Source: Oscillospiraceae bacterium (GTDB lineage: Bacteria; Bacillota; Clostridia; Oscillospirales; Ruminococcaceae). Taken from it: a stretch of DNA of 64,000 nt. The stretch covers positions 176,733-240,732 of the forward strand of contig JAAVIC010000027.1 in NCBI GenBank assembly GCA_014799385.1, given 5' to 3'. Below the pieces are notes generated by a model. The model ran no database searches, was not told the DNA's origin, and saw nothing but the letters and a program-made list of their open reading frames with translations. This document shows positions 18,298-27,684 of the stretch, in pieces; positions within the stretch are counted from its first letter, which is position 1, and each line of letters begins with the position of its first letter. The position numbers and the translations under genes are program-made.

Positions 18298-18831
18298 TTA
18301 AGGCTCTTCCAATATTCCTATGTATGGAAGATTTCTAAATCTTTGGTCATAATCCAGACCATATCCCACCACGAACAAGTCATCGATCTCCACGCCGGTA
18401 TAATCCGCCGTAAATCCGCTGACTACACGCCTTGAGGGCTTGTCGAGCAGACAGCACACCTTGATTGACGCTGGATTTCGCGCGGCGAGCTTTTCTTTCA
18501 CCAATGAAAGCGTCCGTGCGGTGTCCACAATGTCCTCAACCAACACCACATATCGCCCCGAAATTTCCGGGAGCTTGTCAAAGCTTAGCTCTACCTCTCC
18601 CGTGGATTGCGTTCCGCAGTAGCTTTCCGCGCTTAAAAACGCTATTTCGAGCGGGCATTCCACGCGGCGAATCAGGTCGCTGAAGAACACACACGCGCCC
18701 TTCAGCACACAGACAAACAACGGATTTTTTTCCGAATAGTCGCACGTAAGACGCTCTCCGAGGGAATTTACGTAACGTGAAATCTCGTCCTCGGTGAATA
18801 ATATTCGTTTAACCTCTTTCGGGGTGAACAT
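18298..18831 (-). CDS. hpt: Hypoxanthine phosphoribosyltransferase
   Basis: Hpt makes IMP or GMP from hypoxanthine or guanine and PRPP. The 177-residue product has VCVLKGACVFFSDLIRR (PPi loop), the PRPP-binding motif YVVLVEDIVDTARTLS, VCCLLDKPSRR and VVGYGLDYDQRFRNLPYIG at the C terminus. I chose ATG 18829-18831, after GGAGGTG; a TTG at 18858 would read through the ribosome binding site and is unlikely. In Bacillus, Hpt and TilS act together as activators of ftsH, and the order tilS-hpt-ftsH is kept here. Confidence 0.94.
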   Translation of the reverse strand: MFTPKEVKRILFTEDEISRYVNSLGERLTCDYSEKNPLFVCVLKGACVFFSDLIRRVECPLEIAFLSAESYCGTQSTGEVELSFDKLPEISGRYVVLVEDIVDTARTLSLVKEKLAARNPASIKVCCLLDKPSRRVVSGFTADYTGVEIDDLFVVGYGLDYDQRFRNLPYIGILEEP

Positions 18832-18944
18832 AGTTACAGACACCTCCAAATTACACAATTTATATTATACCATTTTTTTTGCTCCCAATGAAACGTTGCC
18901 TTTAATTGGACATTTTTTTCTGTATGGATAATACATACTTTTTT

Positions 18945-18973
18945 ATTATACCACACTATTCACAAAAAAGCAA
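18945..18973 (-). promoter_or_regulatory. hpt-ftsH promoter
   Basis: Minus strand TTGCTT (18968-18973), 17-bp spacer ending TGTGG, then TATAAT (18945-18950). A second TATAAT on the minus strand at 18864-18869 has only a poor -35. Confidence 0.65.
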
Positions 18974-19002
18974 TGAATTATTGTGATATTTTGCTGAAAA
19001 TT

Positions 19003-19974
19003 TCAGCGATGATTTATTTTCTGTTCCACTTGCTCAACGAACGCGATACCTTTTCTGATAGTGAAGTAGCGGTTTTTACAAGGGTTGAACCGCGCGGAGC
19101 GTTGATTCAGCAGCTCTTTCGCGGTGTTTATCCGCAGTGCGGACGGCTCGATTCCGCCGTCCTCCAAAATCTTCTTGACAGCGCGTGACTTCACAGCCTC
19201 GGGCAGCACATGAATTTTCGCCGCGTCATATCCCCGCCCCGACTTGGCATCAGCGAGGGCATGCTCGGCAAGCTCCTCAAGGAACTCACAATCCTCGCGA
19301 GCCGACTCGCACATACGCGTAACCGCTTTCGAGAATGCGGGATTGATTTCCTCCAACTGCGGAATCACATTTAATCGGATTTTGTTGCGGGTGTAGTCCT
19401 CGCTGAGATTCGTGCAATCGGTTACGAAATCTTGACCAAGAGAATCCAGATAACGCTCCACGTCCTCGCGTGTGACGTTCAGCAACGGACGGATTATGAA
19501 CTCCCGTTGCGGCGGGATTCCGCATAATCCGCGCAGACCCGTGCCGCGCGTGAGGTTCAGCAGTACCGTTTCGGCGTTATCCGAAGCGGTATGCGCGGTG
19601 GCAATCACTCCACCCACGCGCTCGTGAATCTCCCGAAAGAACGCGTATCGCGCGCGGCGCGCGGCATTTTCAATGCCCTCGTGCTTGTTTTGGAGGGTCT
19701 TTACATCAATCCGATTTGTGTAGATAGGAATTTGCATTTTTTCGCACAACAGCTTGCAAAATTCCTCATCGCGGTCGCTCTCCGCGCCGCGCAGTCCGTG
19801 ATTGAGATGGCACGCGCAAAGCGTTATTCCAAGCGAGTCCGCAGATTCCGAAAGCGCACACAGCAGCGATACGCTGTCCGCGCCGCCCGACAGCGCAACT
19901 GCAACACTCGTGAAGTTCTCCGTCATTTTGAACTTACGGACGAACTCAAAAACCACCTCGACAAAATCATTCAT
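19003..19974 (-). CDS. tilS: tRNA(Ile)-lysidine synthetase
   Basis: TilS attaches lysine to C34 of the CAU-anticodon tRNA-Ile so that it reads AUA. The 323-residue product has the PP-loop VALSGGADSVSLLCAL (SGGADS at 29-34), CHLNHGLRGAESDRDE and ATAHTASDNAETVLLNLTRG, the last being a TilS signature. The shorter C-terminal part lacks the second substrate-binding domain seen in some longer TilS proteins. The ATG at 19972-19974 overlaps the dnaB stop (ATGA), which supports this start over the in-frame extension to 20088. Confidence 0.93.
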   Translation of the reverse strand: MNDFVEVVFEFVRKFKMTENFTSVAVALSGGADSVSLLCALSESADSLGITLCACHLNHGLRGAESDRDEEFCKLLCEKMQIPIYTNRIDVKTLQNKHEGIENAARRARYAFFREIHERVGGVIATAHTASDNAETVLLNLTRGTGLRGLCGIPPQREFIIRPLLNVTREDVERYLDSLGQDFVTDCTNLSEDYTRNKIRLNVIPQLEEINPAFSKAVTRMCESAREDCEFLEELAEHALADAKSGRGYDAAKIHVLPEAVKSRAVKKILEDGGIEPSALRINTAKELLNQRSARFNPCKNRYFTIRKGIAFVEQVEQKINHR

Positions 19975-21338
19975 TGCGCGCTCCCCTGTGAATATTCCAC
20001 GTTGGTGAACTTCGTATACTCGCCCTGCCAACCGAGCTTTACCGTGCCGGTTTCGCCGTGGCGATTTTTCGCGACAATGCACTCGCAAATGTTCTGATTG
20101 GGGTCGTCCTTTTCGTAATACGAGTTTCGATAAAGGAACATTACGATGTCCGCGTCCTGCTCGATAGAACCGGAATCACGCAGATCCGACAGCATGGGAC
20201 GCTTGTCCACACGCGTTTCCGGACCGCGAGCGAGCTGTGACAGCGCGATTATCGGTACATCAAGCTCCTTTGCCATTATTTTGAGGTTTCGCGTGATTTC
20301 GGACATCTGCCCCACGCGATTTCCGCCGTAGCTTTCGGTAGAACTCATAAGCTGCAAATAGTCGATAATCACCAAGCCGAGGTTTTTCATTCGCCGCAGC
20401 TTGGATTTGATGGACGCGACATTCACACCCGGAGTATCGTCTATGAATATCCGTGTCTGTTGGAATACCTGTACCACCTGACCGATGGAAAGCAACTGCT
20501 CGCCGCTCATTCGCCCGGTTCGCGCCGCTTCACTCGACAAAAGTGCCTCGCTGCACAACATACGCGTTACGATTTGTTCCTTTGACATCTCAAGGCTGAA
20601 CACACAGATATCCTTATCGAGATTCATCATCGCAACTTTTGTTGCAATGTTCATAACAAATGAGGTTTTTCCCATACCGGGTCGCGCCGCCAGAATAAGC
20701 AAATCGGTTTTATTAAGCCCGAAAATGCACTCGTCCAGCTTGGTGAACCCCGTGGCAAGCCCCGTCATTACCGGTTTGCCGCCGTTCATCTGCGACTGGT
20801 GCTCCAATTCGGTAAGCACCCTCATACGATCATAAGCTATGCCGCTGATGTGTGTGAGGTCGCCCTTTTCCCTGCCCACGCGAATATCGTAGATTTTCTG
20901 CTCGGCATAATCCACGATTTCATCGGCGGATTCCGGTCTGGTGTTTGCCGCGTCAATGACATCCTTAGCGGCGAGAATCAGACTTCGCAGCAGATATTTA
21001 TCCGCGATTATTTTCGCGTATGTCTTTGCCGCAGAGAAGCTGGGAGTGCTTTCCACCGCGTCCGCGAGATATTTCATCGCGGAGGCTGTTCCATCGAAAA
21101 TTCCGTTTCGGGCGCACCTGTCCGCAAGTGTAAGCAGGTCTATGCGCGTGTTGCTCATAAGCATATTCTGTGCCATAGAATATATCGCGCGGTTTATATC
21201 CGAGTAGAAATATTTCTCCTCGATAATATCATTGACATCGGTTATTCCATCGGGATTACCGGCAATCGCGCCGATTACCGATTTCTCCGCTTCGGGACTG
21301 CACGGAAGAGCGATTCCCGTGAGATCTAAATCAGCCAT
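19971..21338 (-). CDS. dnaB: Replicative DNA helicase DnaB
   Basis: DnaB is the hexameric 5'-3' helicase of the replication fork. The 455-residue product has the N-terminal helical domain ([14 protein letters not shown]) and the RecA-like motor with [36 protein letters not shown] and [12 protein letters not shown] with [18 protein letters not shown]. There is no intein. It overlaps rplI by 8 bp upstream and tilS by 4 bp downstream, in the conserved rplI-dnaB order. Confidence 0.97.
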   Translation of the reverse strand: MADLDLTGIALPCSPEAEKSVIGAIAGNPDGITDVNDIIEEKYFYSDINRAIYSMAQNMLMSNTRIDLLTLADRCARNGIFDGTASAMKYLADAVESTPSFSAAKTYAKIIADKYLLRSLILAAKDVIDAANTRPESADEIVDYAEQKIYDIRVGREKGDLTHISGIAYDRMRVLTELEHQSQMNGGKPVMTGLATGFTKLDECIFGLNKTDLLILAARPGMGKTSFVMNIATKVAMMNLDKDICVFSLEMSKEQIVTRMLCSEALLSSEAARTGRMSGEQLLSIGQVVQVFQQTRIFIDDTPGVNVASIKSKLRRMKNLGLVIIDYLQLMSSTESYGGNRVGQMSEITRNLKIMAKELDVPIIALSQLARGPETRVDKRPMLSDLRDSGSIEQDADIVMFLYRNSYYEKDDPNQNICECIVAKNRHGETGTVKLGWQGEYTKFTNVEYSQGSAQ

Positions 21339-21786
21339 TTGCCTCGTCCTTTACGGAAACCGTGAATTTCGCGGTTACACCCGCATACAATCTCGCATCG
21401 GCGGAAAAATCGCCGAAGCCCTCAATTTTCATTGCGATATTGATTTTCTTTTTGTCCACGGAAAGTCCAAGCGTCTGATGAATCGCCGCCGCGACCTCCT
21501 TGGAAGTCACCGTGCCGAACAGACGTCCGTTCTGACCGGCTTTCGCCTTTACAACAATCGTCTTGCCATCGAGCTTAGAGGCGATATCCTTTGCGTTGGC
21601 GATTTCCACGTCGATCTTGTGCTGAGCGCTGTCCTTTTCACCCTGAAGCAGATTCAGATTCGCGGGGGTAGCCTCGCGAGCCAAGCCTTTCTTTATCAGG
21701 CAATTGTTAGCGTAGCCGTCCTTTACCTCTTTGACCTCGCCCTTTTTTCCCGTGCCTTTTACGTCCTCAAGCAGAATTACTTTCAT
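21331..21786 (-). CDS. rplI: 50S ribosomal protein L9
   Basis: L9 bridges ribosomes and helps maintain the reading frame. The 151-residue length is normal. The start, [20 protein letters not shown], and the stretch [14 protein letters not shown] are the L9 signature; a helical connector and the C-terminal RNA-binding domain ([16 protein letters not shown]) follow. A GGAGG site precedes the ATG. It lies between gdpP and dnaB, the usual Firmicutes gdpP-rplI-dnaB order. Confidence 0.97.
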   Translation of the reverse strand: MKVILLEDVKGTGKKGEVKEVKDGYANNCLIKKGLAREATPANLNLLQGEKDSAQHKIDVEIANAKDIASKLDGKTIVVKAKAGQNGRLFGTVTSKEVAAAIHQTLGLSVDKKKINIAMKIEGFGDFSADARLYAGVTAKFTVSVKDEANG

Positions 21787-21835
21787 TTTGTTACCTCCGT
21801 ATATTCAATCGGTTCTCCGCATATATGCGGAAAAG

Positions 21836-23878
21836 TTAATGCTTATCTTTCGCGATATTGTTCAGATAATCGTCAATCGCATCATGGAGCTTGTCTATCG
21901 CTTCATCGCAGGAGATTCCGTACAACTGCGCGCCCGCCATTGACTGATGACCGCCGCCATCGTCCATTTTGTTGCCCATCGACTCCATTATCACCTGAAC
22001 GTTTACCTTTCCGAGGGAACGCGCACTGATTCCCCAACCGTTCTCAATGGGGTAAACGGTGAATGACGCGTCCACATTACGGATATACAACATCTCATCC
22101 GCCGCCTGACTGCACAATACACGCACACCATCGTAACTCTCCTCGACAGCCGATACCGCGAAACGAGCGCGATAAATCCTTGCGGAAGAGATGATCTGCG
22201 ACTTTCGCGTTTTGCTCTCGATTGACGTGTCAAACAGCTTCTTCACGGAAATCGTGTCTGCGCCGAGTTTTTTTAGATATGCCGCCGCCTCGAACGTGGA
22301 TACTCCCGCTCTCATCACGAAATCCTTGGTATCCAGTGTGATTCCCGCGAGGAGTGCCTCCGCTTCGGGCGGGTTCAGCAGCGTGTCCGAACTGAAGTAC
22401 TGAATCAGCTCTGTTACCAGCTCCGATGCCGATGATGCGTTGCTTTCGTGGCACTTCACCGCGCATTCGGTAATTGCTCCCGCGCTCAAGCGGTGATGGT
22501 CGATGATAACCACGCGGTTTTTCTGCGCCATCTCATACAGCTCCTTATCCTCAAGACGCTTGAGAATGTGCGTATCCACGATAATCAGCACGGAACGCGG
22601 AGTTATCCACTGACGCGCTTCCTCGGGTTCAAGAGCTATCGGCGTGTCATAATCCACAAAACGGTCGAACAAGGACTTTGCGTTGGTTTTGGAGCTATCG
22701 TGGAAACGCGCGACCGTGTACGCGGGAATCCCCAAACGGCGTATCGCGCAAGTAAGCCCGATAGCGCTGCCCGCGCTGTCGAAATCGCCGAAGCTGTGTC
22801 CCATTATGTACACGGTGTCGGCAGTTCCGATGAGCGTTTTTATCTCCTCGGCGGCAAGGCGGATTTTTACCTTTCCGGTGCGCTCTTTGCCCGGAGAAAT
22901 CGCGCCGTACGCGTTAAAGCCGTTCGCGGTTTTTACCAACGCCTGGTCGCCGCCGCGCTCCAATGCCTTGGTCAGCATTTCGGACGCGTAACGCTCGCTT
23001 TCGGCAAGCGTGGAGGCTTCCGTACCAACACCGATGGAGAGAGTTACCGCCTGCCTTTCACGGACGATAATCTCGTGCGCCTTATTGATGATCGACATTT
23101 TCTCGTCAACCATCTCGTCAAGGCAGTGCTTTTCAAGAACAATGAGAAACTTGTCGCCGTTGATTTTTTTCAGAACCGCGTTCTTTTCGGAAAAATACTC
23201 CTCGATCAACCTGTCGACCTGAATCGTGACGTACGCACGTTCGCTTTCTTTTGCGCCGGAGAGCAGTTCCTCATAATTATCAACCATCGCCACCATTACC
23301 ACGGGACGGGTCATTTCATAGGTGTTCTTCAGAACCTTAAATTCCGTGATGTCGCGGAAAATCAGCATTGTTATCCTATCGGACTCCGACTGCGAAAGAT
23401 TGCCCGATATGCGCGAATCCACGTCAAACTCGTGCAAAACCGAGTGAACGCGATACCACTTGCCATTGTACTCGATTTCGCGTCCGTCCGACCCGAACAG
23501 CTCCACGGGCATATCCGTGATACGGTCTATGGAGCTTTCGTATTCAACGGGCACGAAGAACTCCTGTACGAATTTGTCATTGTTCCAGATTACACATCTG
23601 TCCGAATCCACCACGCAAATCGGCAGCGGAAATCCAATCAGCGACACCGACACGGTATCACGAATCTCCTGTGACATCTGCTCAAAGTACCAATACTCGC
23701 TCTGGCGAATTTGCAGCAGCTTTCCGAGCGTAATGCCCGAAACTCCCAACAGAATCGGCAGGGAGATCCAGAACATCAGCGGCTCAAAGCGGAACACAAA
23801 CACGTCAATCACGATCAGCATTATAATCAGCGTGCAGATTGCCGCAAGCAATATATTCGATTTATAGAAATTACGCAA
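21836..23878 (-). CDS. gdpP: Cyclic-di-AMP phosphodiesterase GdpP (DHH/DHHA1, degenerate GGDEF)
   Basis: GdpP hydrolyses c-di-AMP to pApA and so sets potassium and wall homeostasis. The 680-residue product has two N-terminal membrane helices (about 10-50), a PAS-like segment, a degenerate GGDEF domain (ISIGVG region) and a DHH-DHHA1 phosphodiesterase with GHSFGDFDSAGSAIGL, LIIVDTH, VVIIDHHRLS and a C-terminal GGGHQSMAGAQL. All metal-binding Asp and His residues are present. The start is a TTG at 23876-23878, 8 nt after AAGGGG; that ribosome binding site is the tail of repeat element E2. Confidence 0.93.
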   Translation of the reverse strand: MRNFYKSNILLAAICTLIIMLIVIDVFVFRFEPLMFWISLPILLGVSGITLGKLLQIRQSEYWYFEQMSQEIRDTVSVSLIGFPLPICVVDSDRCVIWNNDKFVQEFFVPVEYESSIDRITDMPVELFGSDGREIEYNGKWYRVHSVLHEFDVDSRISGNLSQSESDRITMLIFRDITEFKVLKNTYEMTRPVVMVAMVDNYEELLSGAKESERAYVTIQVDRLIEEYFSEKNAVLKKINGDKFLIVLEKHCLDEMVDEKMSIINKAHEIIVRERQAVTLSIGVGTEASTLAESERYASEMLTKALERGGDQALVKTANGFNAYGAISPGKERTGKVKIRLAAEEIKTLIGTADTVYIMGHSFGDFDSAGSAIGLTCAIRRLGIPAYTVARFHDSSKTNAKSLFDRFVDYDTPIALEPEEARQWITPRSVLIIVDTHILKRLEDKELYEMAQKNRVVIIDHHRLSAGAITECAVKCHESNASSASELVTELIQYFSSDTLLNPPEAEALLAGITLDTKDFVMRAGVSTFEAAAYLKKLGADTISVKKLFDTSIESKTRKSQIISSARIYRARFAVSAVEESYDGVRVLCSQAADEMLYIRNVDASFTVYPIENGWGISARSLGKVNVQVIMESMGNKMDDGGGHQSMAGAQLYGISCDEAIDKLHDAIDDYLNNIAKDKH

Positions 23879-23883
23879 TCAAC

Positions 23884-23970
23884 ACACCCCTTATTTTAAT
23901 AGCAAATTCAAAACCGTGCGCGCTGCGCGGTATTCCGCGCCGCTCGCGTTTTGAATTTGCACTAGTCACC
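23884..23970 (-). repeat. Multi-hairpin element E2, upstream of gdpP
   Basis: The outer stem is GCAAATTCAAAAC (23902-23914) with GTTTTGAATTTGC (23948-23960), 13 bp perfect, with a GC-rich inner hairpin. On the minus strand its first 30 bases (23970 down to 23941) are identical to 39422-39451 of element E6. The other end, TTTGCTATTAAAATAAGGGG, is nearly the same as the end of E6 and supplies the gdpP ribosome binding site. Confidence 0.9.
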
Positions 23971-24048
23971 TATATAGGTTGCTTTGAGATTTTGTGTACC
24001 ATAACCTCCGAACAACGGATTATGGTTATGCAGCTAACTGTCAACCGT

Positions 24049-25962
24049 TTAGACTTCCATTATAATAGGGAGAATCATTGGGCTTCTCTTGGTTTCCTTG
24101 TAGATAAAATCCGACAGTGCGTCACGCATTGCGGTCTTAATATTTCCCCACTCGCGGATGTTCCGCTCCTGGCAGTCGTTCATAACAGAACGCATCAGAT
24201 TCTTTGCGTCATCAAGCAGCTCCTCGCTCTCGCGAACATAAACGAATCCGCGCGAAACAATGTCCGGACCGGCAATGACTCTGCCGCTCTCACGCTCAAT
24301 TGTCGCAACGATAATCATTACGCCGTCCTCGGCAAGGTGTTTTCTGTCGCGCAGAACAACGCTTCCCACATCGCCAACGCCGAATCCGTCAACCATAACC
24401 TTTCCGCTAGGAACAGTCCCCGTGAACTTCATATCCACACCGTCTGTTTCCAATACATCGCCCAAATCGGCAATAAATGTGCGCTCCTCGGGAATACCCA
24501 TACCCTCAGCCAGCTTGACGTGTTTTTTCAGATGTTTATACTCGCCGTGAATCGGCACGAAGAATTTCGGCTTGGTGAGCGACATCATCATTTTCAACTC
24601 TTCCTGACACGCGTGACCCGAAACATGCACCTCGTACATACTCTCGTAGATCACCTCGGCGCCCTGTTTCATCAGCTCGTTTACGACTTTTGTAACCAAC
24701 TTCTCGTTTCCGGGAATCGGGTTCGCGGAGATGATGATGAAGTCATTGGGCGTGATGGTTACCTGACGGTGGTCGCCGCTGGACATTCTCGACAGCGCAG
24801 AGAGAGGCTCACCCTGGCTTCCGGTGGTAACAATTACCAATTCATCGGGGTCATAGGAATTGACGCTCTCAATATCAATCAACGTGCCGTCCGGAACCTT
24901 CATATAGTTCAATTCCACAGCCTTTGAGATGACGTTGGTCATACTTCTTCCCGAAACCGCCACGCGGCGTCCGTGCGCCACAGCCTCATCAATAATCTGT
25001 TGAATGCGGTGGATATTACTGGAAAAAGTTGCGATGATAATACGCTTGCCCTCGGCACTGTTGAAAAGCCCCTTGAAGCTCTCCCCCACAGAACGCTCGG
25101 ACTTGGTATATCCGGGACGCTCAACATTAGTGCTTTCGCTCATTAAAGCGAGAACACCGCGGTTTCCAAGCTCACCGAAACGCGCCAAATCAATGATTCC
25201 GCCCTCAATCGGTGTGTAATCCACCTTGAAGTCGCCCGTGTGGATAATTACTCCGGCGGGTGTGTGAATCGCCAACGCGCAGGAATCGGGAATCGAGTGG
25301 TTCACGCGGATAAACTCCACGGACATACAACCCATACGGACATTCTGTCGCGGCTCAACAATATTCAGCGATGCCTGCGACAGCAGCCCGTGCTCCTTGA
25401 GCTTGCCCTCGACCAATCCTAACGTAAGGCGCGTTCCGTAAATCGGAACGTTCACTTTTTTAAGCAGATAAGGAAGTGCGCCTATGTGATCCTCGTGACC
25501 GTGCGTTATCACAATACCGCGGAAGCGATCCTTGTTCTTTTCGAGATACGTGAAATCGGGTACAACGATATCTACGCCCGGCATTTCCTCGTCCGGAAAC
25601 GCAAGTCCGCAATCCACGATGAACATATCGTTTGAACACTCGTAAACATACAAATTTTTACCGATTTCGTTCAATCCGCCCAAAGCGATAAACTTTACCG
25701 GTGTGGAGCGGTTCTCGCGCCGCTGACGGCTTTGCGCTCCGCGCTGAGCGGAGTTACGGTTCTGCGGAACACCGCTGTTAAGCGCGCGGTGCTTATCCGT
25801 GTGTCTTGAACTGTTCAGTACAGGCGTTTGCAGCTTTCGAGGGGTGTTGTGATACTGCTGTTTGGGGCGCATCTGAGATTCCTGCGGAACTTGCGGTCTG
25901 CCCCCCTTCTTGGCGATGTTTTCCTTTTCTGTTAAAAGATTCTTATTCGACAATAATCCCAT
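24049..25962 (-). CDS. rnj: Ribonuclease J
   Basis: RNase J is the metallo-beta-lactamase-fold endo/5'-3' exoribonuclease of Gram-positive mRNA decay. The 637-residue product has KFIALGGLNEIGKNLYVYE, the metal motif HGHEDHIG (154-160), the beta-CASP segment and a C-terminal dimerisation domain. Before the catalytic core is an unusual ~88-residue extension rich in Gln, Asn, Arg and Lys, probably disordered and RNA-binding. The start ATG 25960-25962 follows AAAGGA; the longer reading frame to 26415 is leader sequence. gdpP lies downstream. Confidence 0.94.
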   Translation of the reverse strand: MGLLSNKNLLTEKENIAKKGGRPQVPQESQMRPKQQYHNTPRKLQTPVLNSSRHTDKHRALNSGVPQNRNSAQRGAQSRQRRENRSTPVKFIALGGLNEIGKNLYVYECSNDMFIVDCGLAFPDEEMPGVDIVVPDFTYLEKNKDRFRGIVITHGHEDHIGALPYLLKKVNVPIYGTRLTLGLVEGKLKEHGLLSQASLNIVEPRQNVRMGCMSVEFIRVNHSIPDSCALAIHTPAGVIIHTGDFKVDYTPIEGGIIDLARFGELGNRGVLALMSESTNVERPGYTKSERSVGESFKGLFNSAEGKRIIIATFSSNIHRIQQIIDEAVAHGRRVAVSGRSMTNVISKAVELNYMKVPDGTLIDIESVNSYDPDELVIVTTGSQGEPLSALSRMSSGDHRQVTITPNDFIIISANPIPGNEKLVTKVVNELMKQGAEVIYESMYEVHVSGHACQEELKMMMSLTKPKFFVPIHGEYKHLKKHVKLAEGMGIPEERTFIADLGDVLETDGVDMKFTGTVPSGKVMVDGFGVGDVGSVVLRDRKHLAEDGVMIIVATIERESGRVIAGPDIVSRGFVYVRESEELLDDAKNLMRSVMNDCQERNIREWGNIKTAMRDALSDFIYKETKRSPMILPIIMEV

Positions 25963-26310
25963 AAATTTCCTTTCTCCATATGAAAATCCCGAACGTGCGC
26001 AGATTTCCTTAAATTTTAACGGCAAATCCCGAAAAATCGGAAATGCTCGTTTTGTGATTCCGAATTGAGTTAATGTATATTTTTGTTTCCCTAAGTAAAC
26101 GATTCCGCGTACTATTGTGCATTTTGCCAAAAAACGCGAATATGCAAATATTTGGAAACTGTTCAATTGAAAAAAATGCGCAATTAGGCTAATAATAAGC
26201 AATGAACGCACAAAAACCGTACCCGGTATGTTCAGAGAAAAGAGTTGTTTGAAATAAATCCGGGTATACGCTAAATTCAATTTCCAAAAATAAACAAATA
26301 CATATCTTAT

Positions 26311-26339
26311 ATTATACCTCATTTTCCCCAAAATGTCAA
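26311..26339 (-). promoter_or_regulatory. rnj promoter with a leader of about 340 nt
   Basis: Minus strand TTGACA (26334-26339), 17-bp spacer and TATAAT (26311-26316), both perfect consensus. The start codon is at 25962, so the transcript would carry about 340 untranslated bases. The whole gap 25963-26523 holds this promoter, the leader and the spoIVB promoter; no small gene is visible in it. Confidence 0.8.
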
Positions 26340-26410
26340 GGGGGTTATTGACGGAAATCAAATCTTTCGAGAATTTCGTCAAAACAGCGAAAATTTGGCG
26401 GAAAACCTTA

Positions 26411-26441
26411 AGCATGCCGCCGTTTTTTTCAAAACATATTC
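26411..26441 (+). promoter_or_regulatory. Possible sigma-G/F-type promoter for spoIVB
   Basis: AGCATG (26411-26416) and CATATTC (26435-26441) are 18 bp apart and resemble the forespore sigma-G/F consensus. A hairpin, TTCGCCGA with TCGGCGAA, lies just downstream. The location fits a forespore gene; the match is suggestive only. Confidence 0.4.
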
Positions 26442-26523
26442 GCGCTTTCTTCGCCGAAAATAGTCACGTCGGCGAAAAAAGTTTGGTTGGTTCGCCGAAA
26501 TTTCACGAAAGGAATTATGCAAA

Positions 26524-27684
26524 ATGCACAAAACCCGAAAAATAATTACGGGAGCGTTTGTCGCGATAATCGCGCTTTACAGTGCGGTTTTCACGTATTT
26601 TCACATAACACTCCCTTGTAATATAACCACGGACCGGCTCGGCGGAAATCTCGGCGAACTCGGTGCTGCGGAAATTCAGCCCGCGCAGAACGGCTATGCG
26701 TACTATCTCGCGGGGATTCCGGTTAAAACCGCGAACGTCACCGTTAAGGAACGTCCGAGCCTGATCCCGTGCGGAACACCATTCGGAGTGAAATGTCGCT
26801 CGGACGGCGCTATGGTGGTGTCCGTGACGGCAAATTCCCCCGCAGACAGGGCGGGAATCCGCACGGGGGACGTTATTTATTCCATTAACGGAGTAAAAGT
26901 GAACACAAACAGCGAGGTGGCGGAGGCAGTTCAGCTTTCGTCAAAATGCACAAAAATCGGTCTGATGCGCGATGATAAGGAACTTTCCGTTGAGCTTACT
27001 CCCACTCGCCTTGACAGTACGCTGAAAATCGGAGCGTGGGTTCGCGACAGCGCCGCCGGAATCGGCACGCTGACCTATGTGAACCCGATTGACAACACAT
27101 TCGGAGGGCTTGGACACGCAGTTTCGGACGTAGATACGGGGCTTCCCGTTCCGTTGGGCGAGGGGGAGATCACCGAGGCGGAAATTTATGATGTCGTTCC
27201 CGGAAAAAGCGGCTCCGCAGGAGAGCTGTGCGGCACCATTATGCCAAATTCCGACATCGGGGAGCTTTACGCGAACACAACCTCGGGAGTATTCGGGACG
27301 ATTTTTGGTGAAAATGACGGAACTCCGATTCCGATGGCATTCCGCCAGGAGGTAAAACCGGGTTCGGCAACGATTATGACTACCATTGACGGAAACAAAC
27401 CATGCGAATATTCCATTGAAATCGAACGCATCAATCTCGCTGATTTATACGGCTCAAAGGGTATGATAGTGCGGATTACCGACCCGGAACTTCTCGCGAA
27501 AACCGGAGGCATTGTCCGCGGAATGAGCGGAAGTCCGATTATCCAGGACGGACGGCTTGTAGGCGCGGTAACGCACGTCCTCGTGAACGATCCGACGCGC
27601 GGTTACGCGGTTTTTGCCGAATCCATGATAGACGCCTGTGAAAAATACACAAATGTTTTCAACCCGCGTGCTTCAGGAGCTTAA
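26524..27684 (+). CDS. spoIVB: SpoIVB serine peptidase (sporulation)
   Basis: SpoIVB is secreted from the forespore and triggers sigma-K processing in endospore formers. The 386-residue product has a membrane anchor (about 8-29), a PDZ domain (about 90-155) and a trypsin-like SpoIVB domain with WVRDSAAGIGTLTYVNP, FGGLGHAVSDVDTG (His198), Asp320 and GMSGSPIIQ (Ser335), the same 15-residue Asp-Ser spacing as in Bacillus. HVLVNDPTRGY follows. The 3' end overlaps the convergent Clp gene by 26 bp. It implies a sporulating lineage. AAAGGA lies upstream of the ATG. Confidence 0.94.
   Translation: MHKTRKIITGAFVAIIALYSAVFTYFHITLPCNITTDRLGGNLGELGAAEIQPAQNGYAYYLAGIPVKTANVTVKERPSLIPCGTPFGVKCRSDGAMVVSVTANSPADRAGIRTGDVIYSINGVKVNTNSEVAEAVQLSSKCTKIGLMRDDKELSVELTPTRLDSTLKIGAWVRDSAAGIGTLTYVNPIDNTFGGLGHAVSDVDTGLPVPLGEGEITEAEIYDVVPGKSGSAGELCGTIMPNSDIGELYANTTSGVFGTIFGENDGTPIPMAFRQEVKPGSATIMTTIDGNKPCEYSIEIERINLADLYGSKGMIVRITDPELLAKTGGIVRGMSGSPIIQDGRLVGAVTHVLVNDPTRGYAVFAESMIDACEKYTNVFNPRASGA

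Noticed and set aside
25963..26415. 151-codon N-terminal extension of RNase J
   Set aside because: It runs through the leader; AAAGGA before ATG 25962 is better placed and the extra residues look like untranslated AT-rich sequence.
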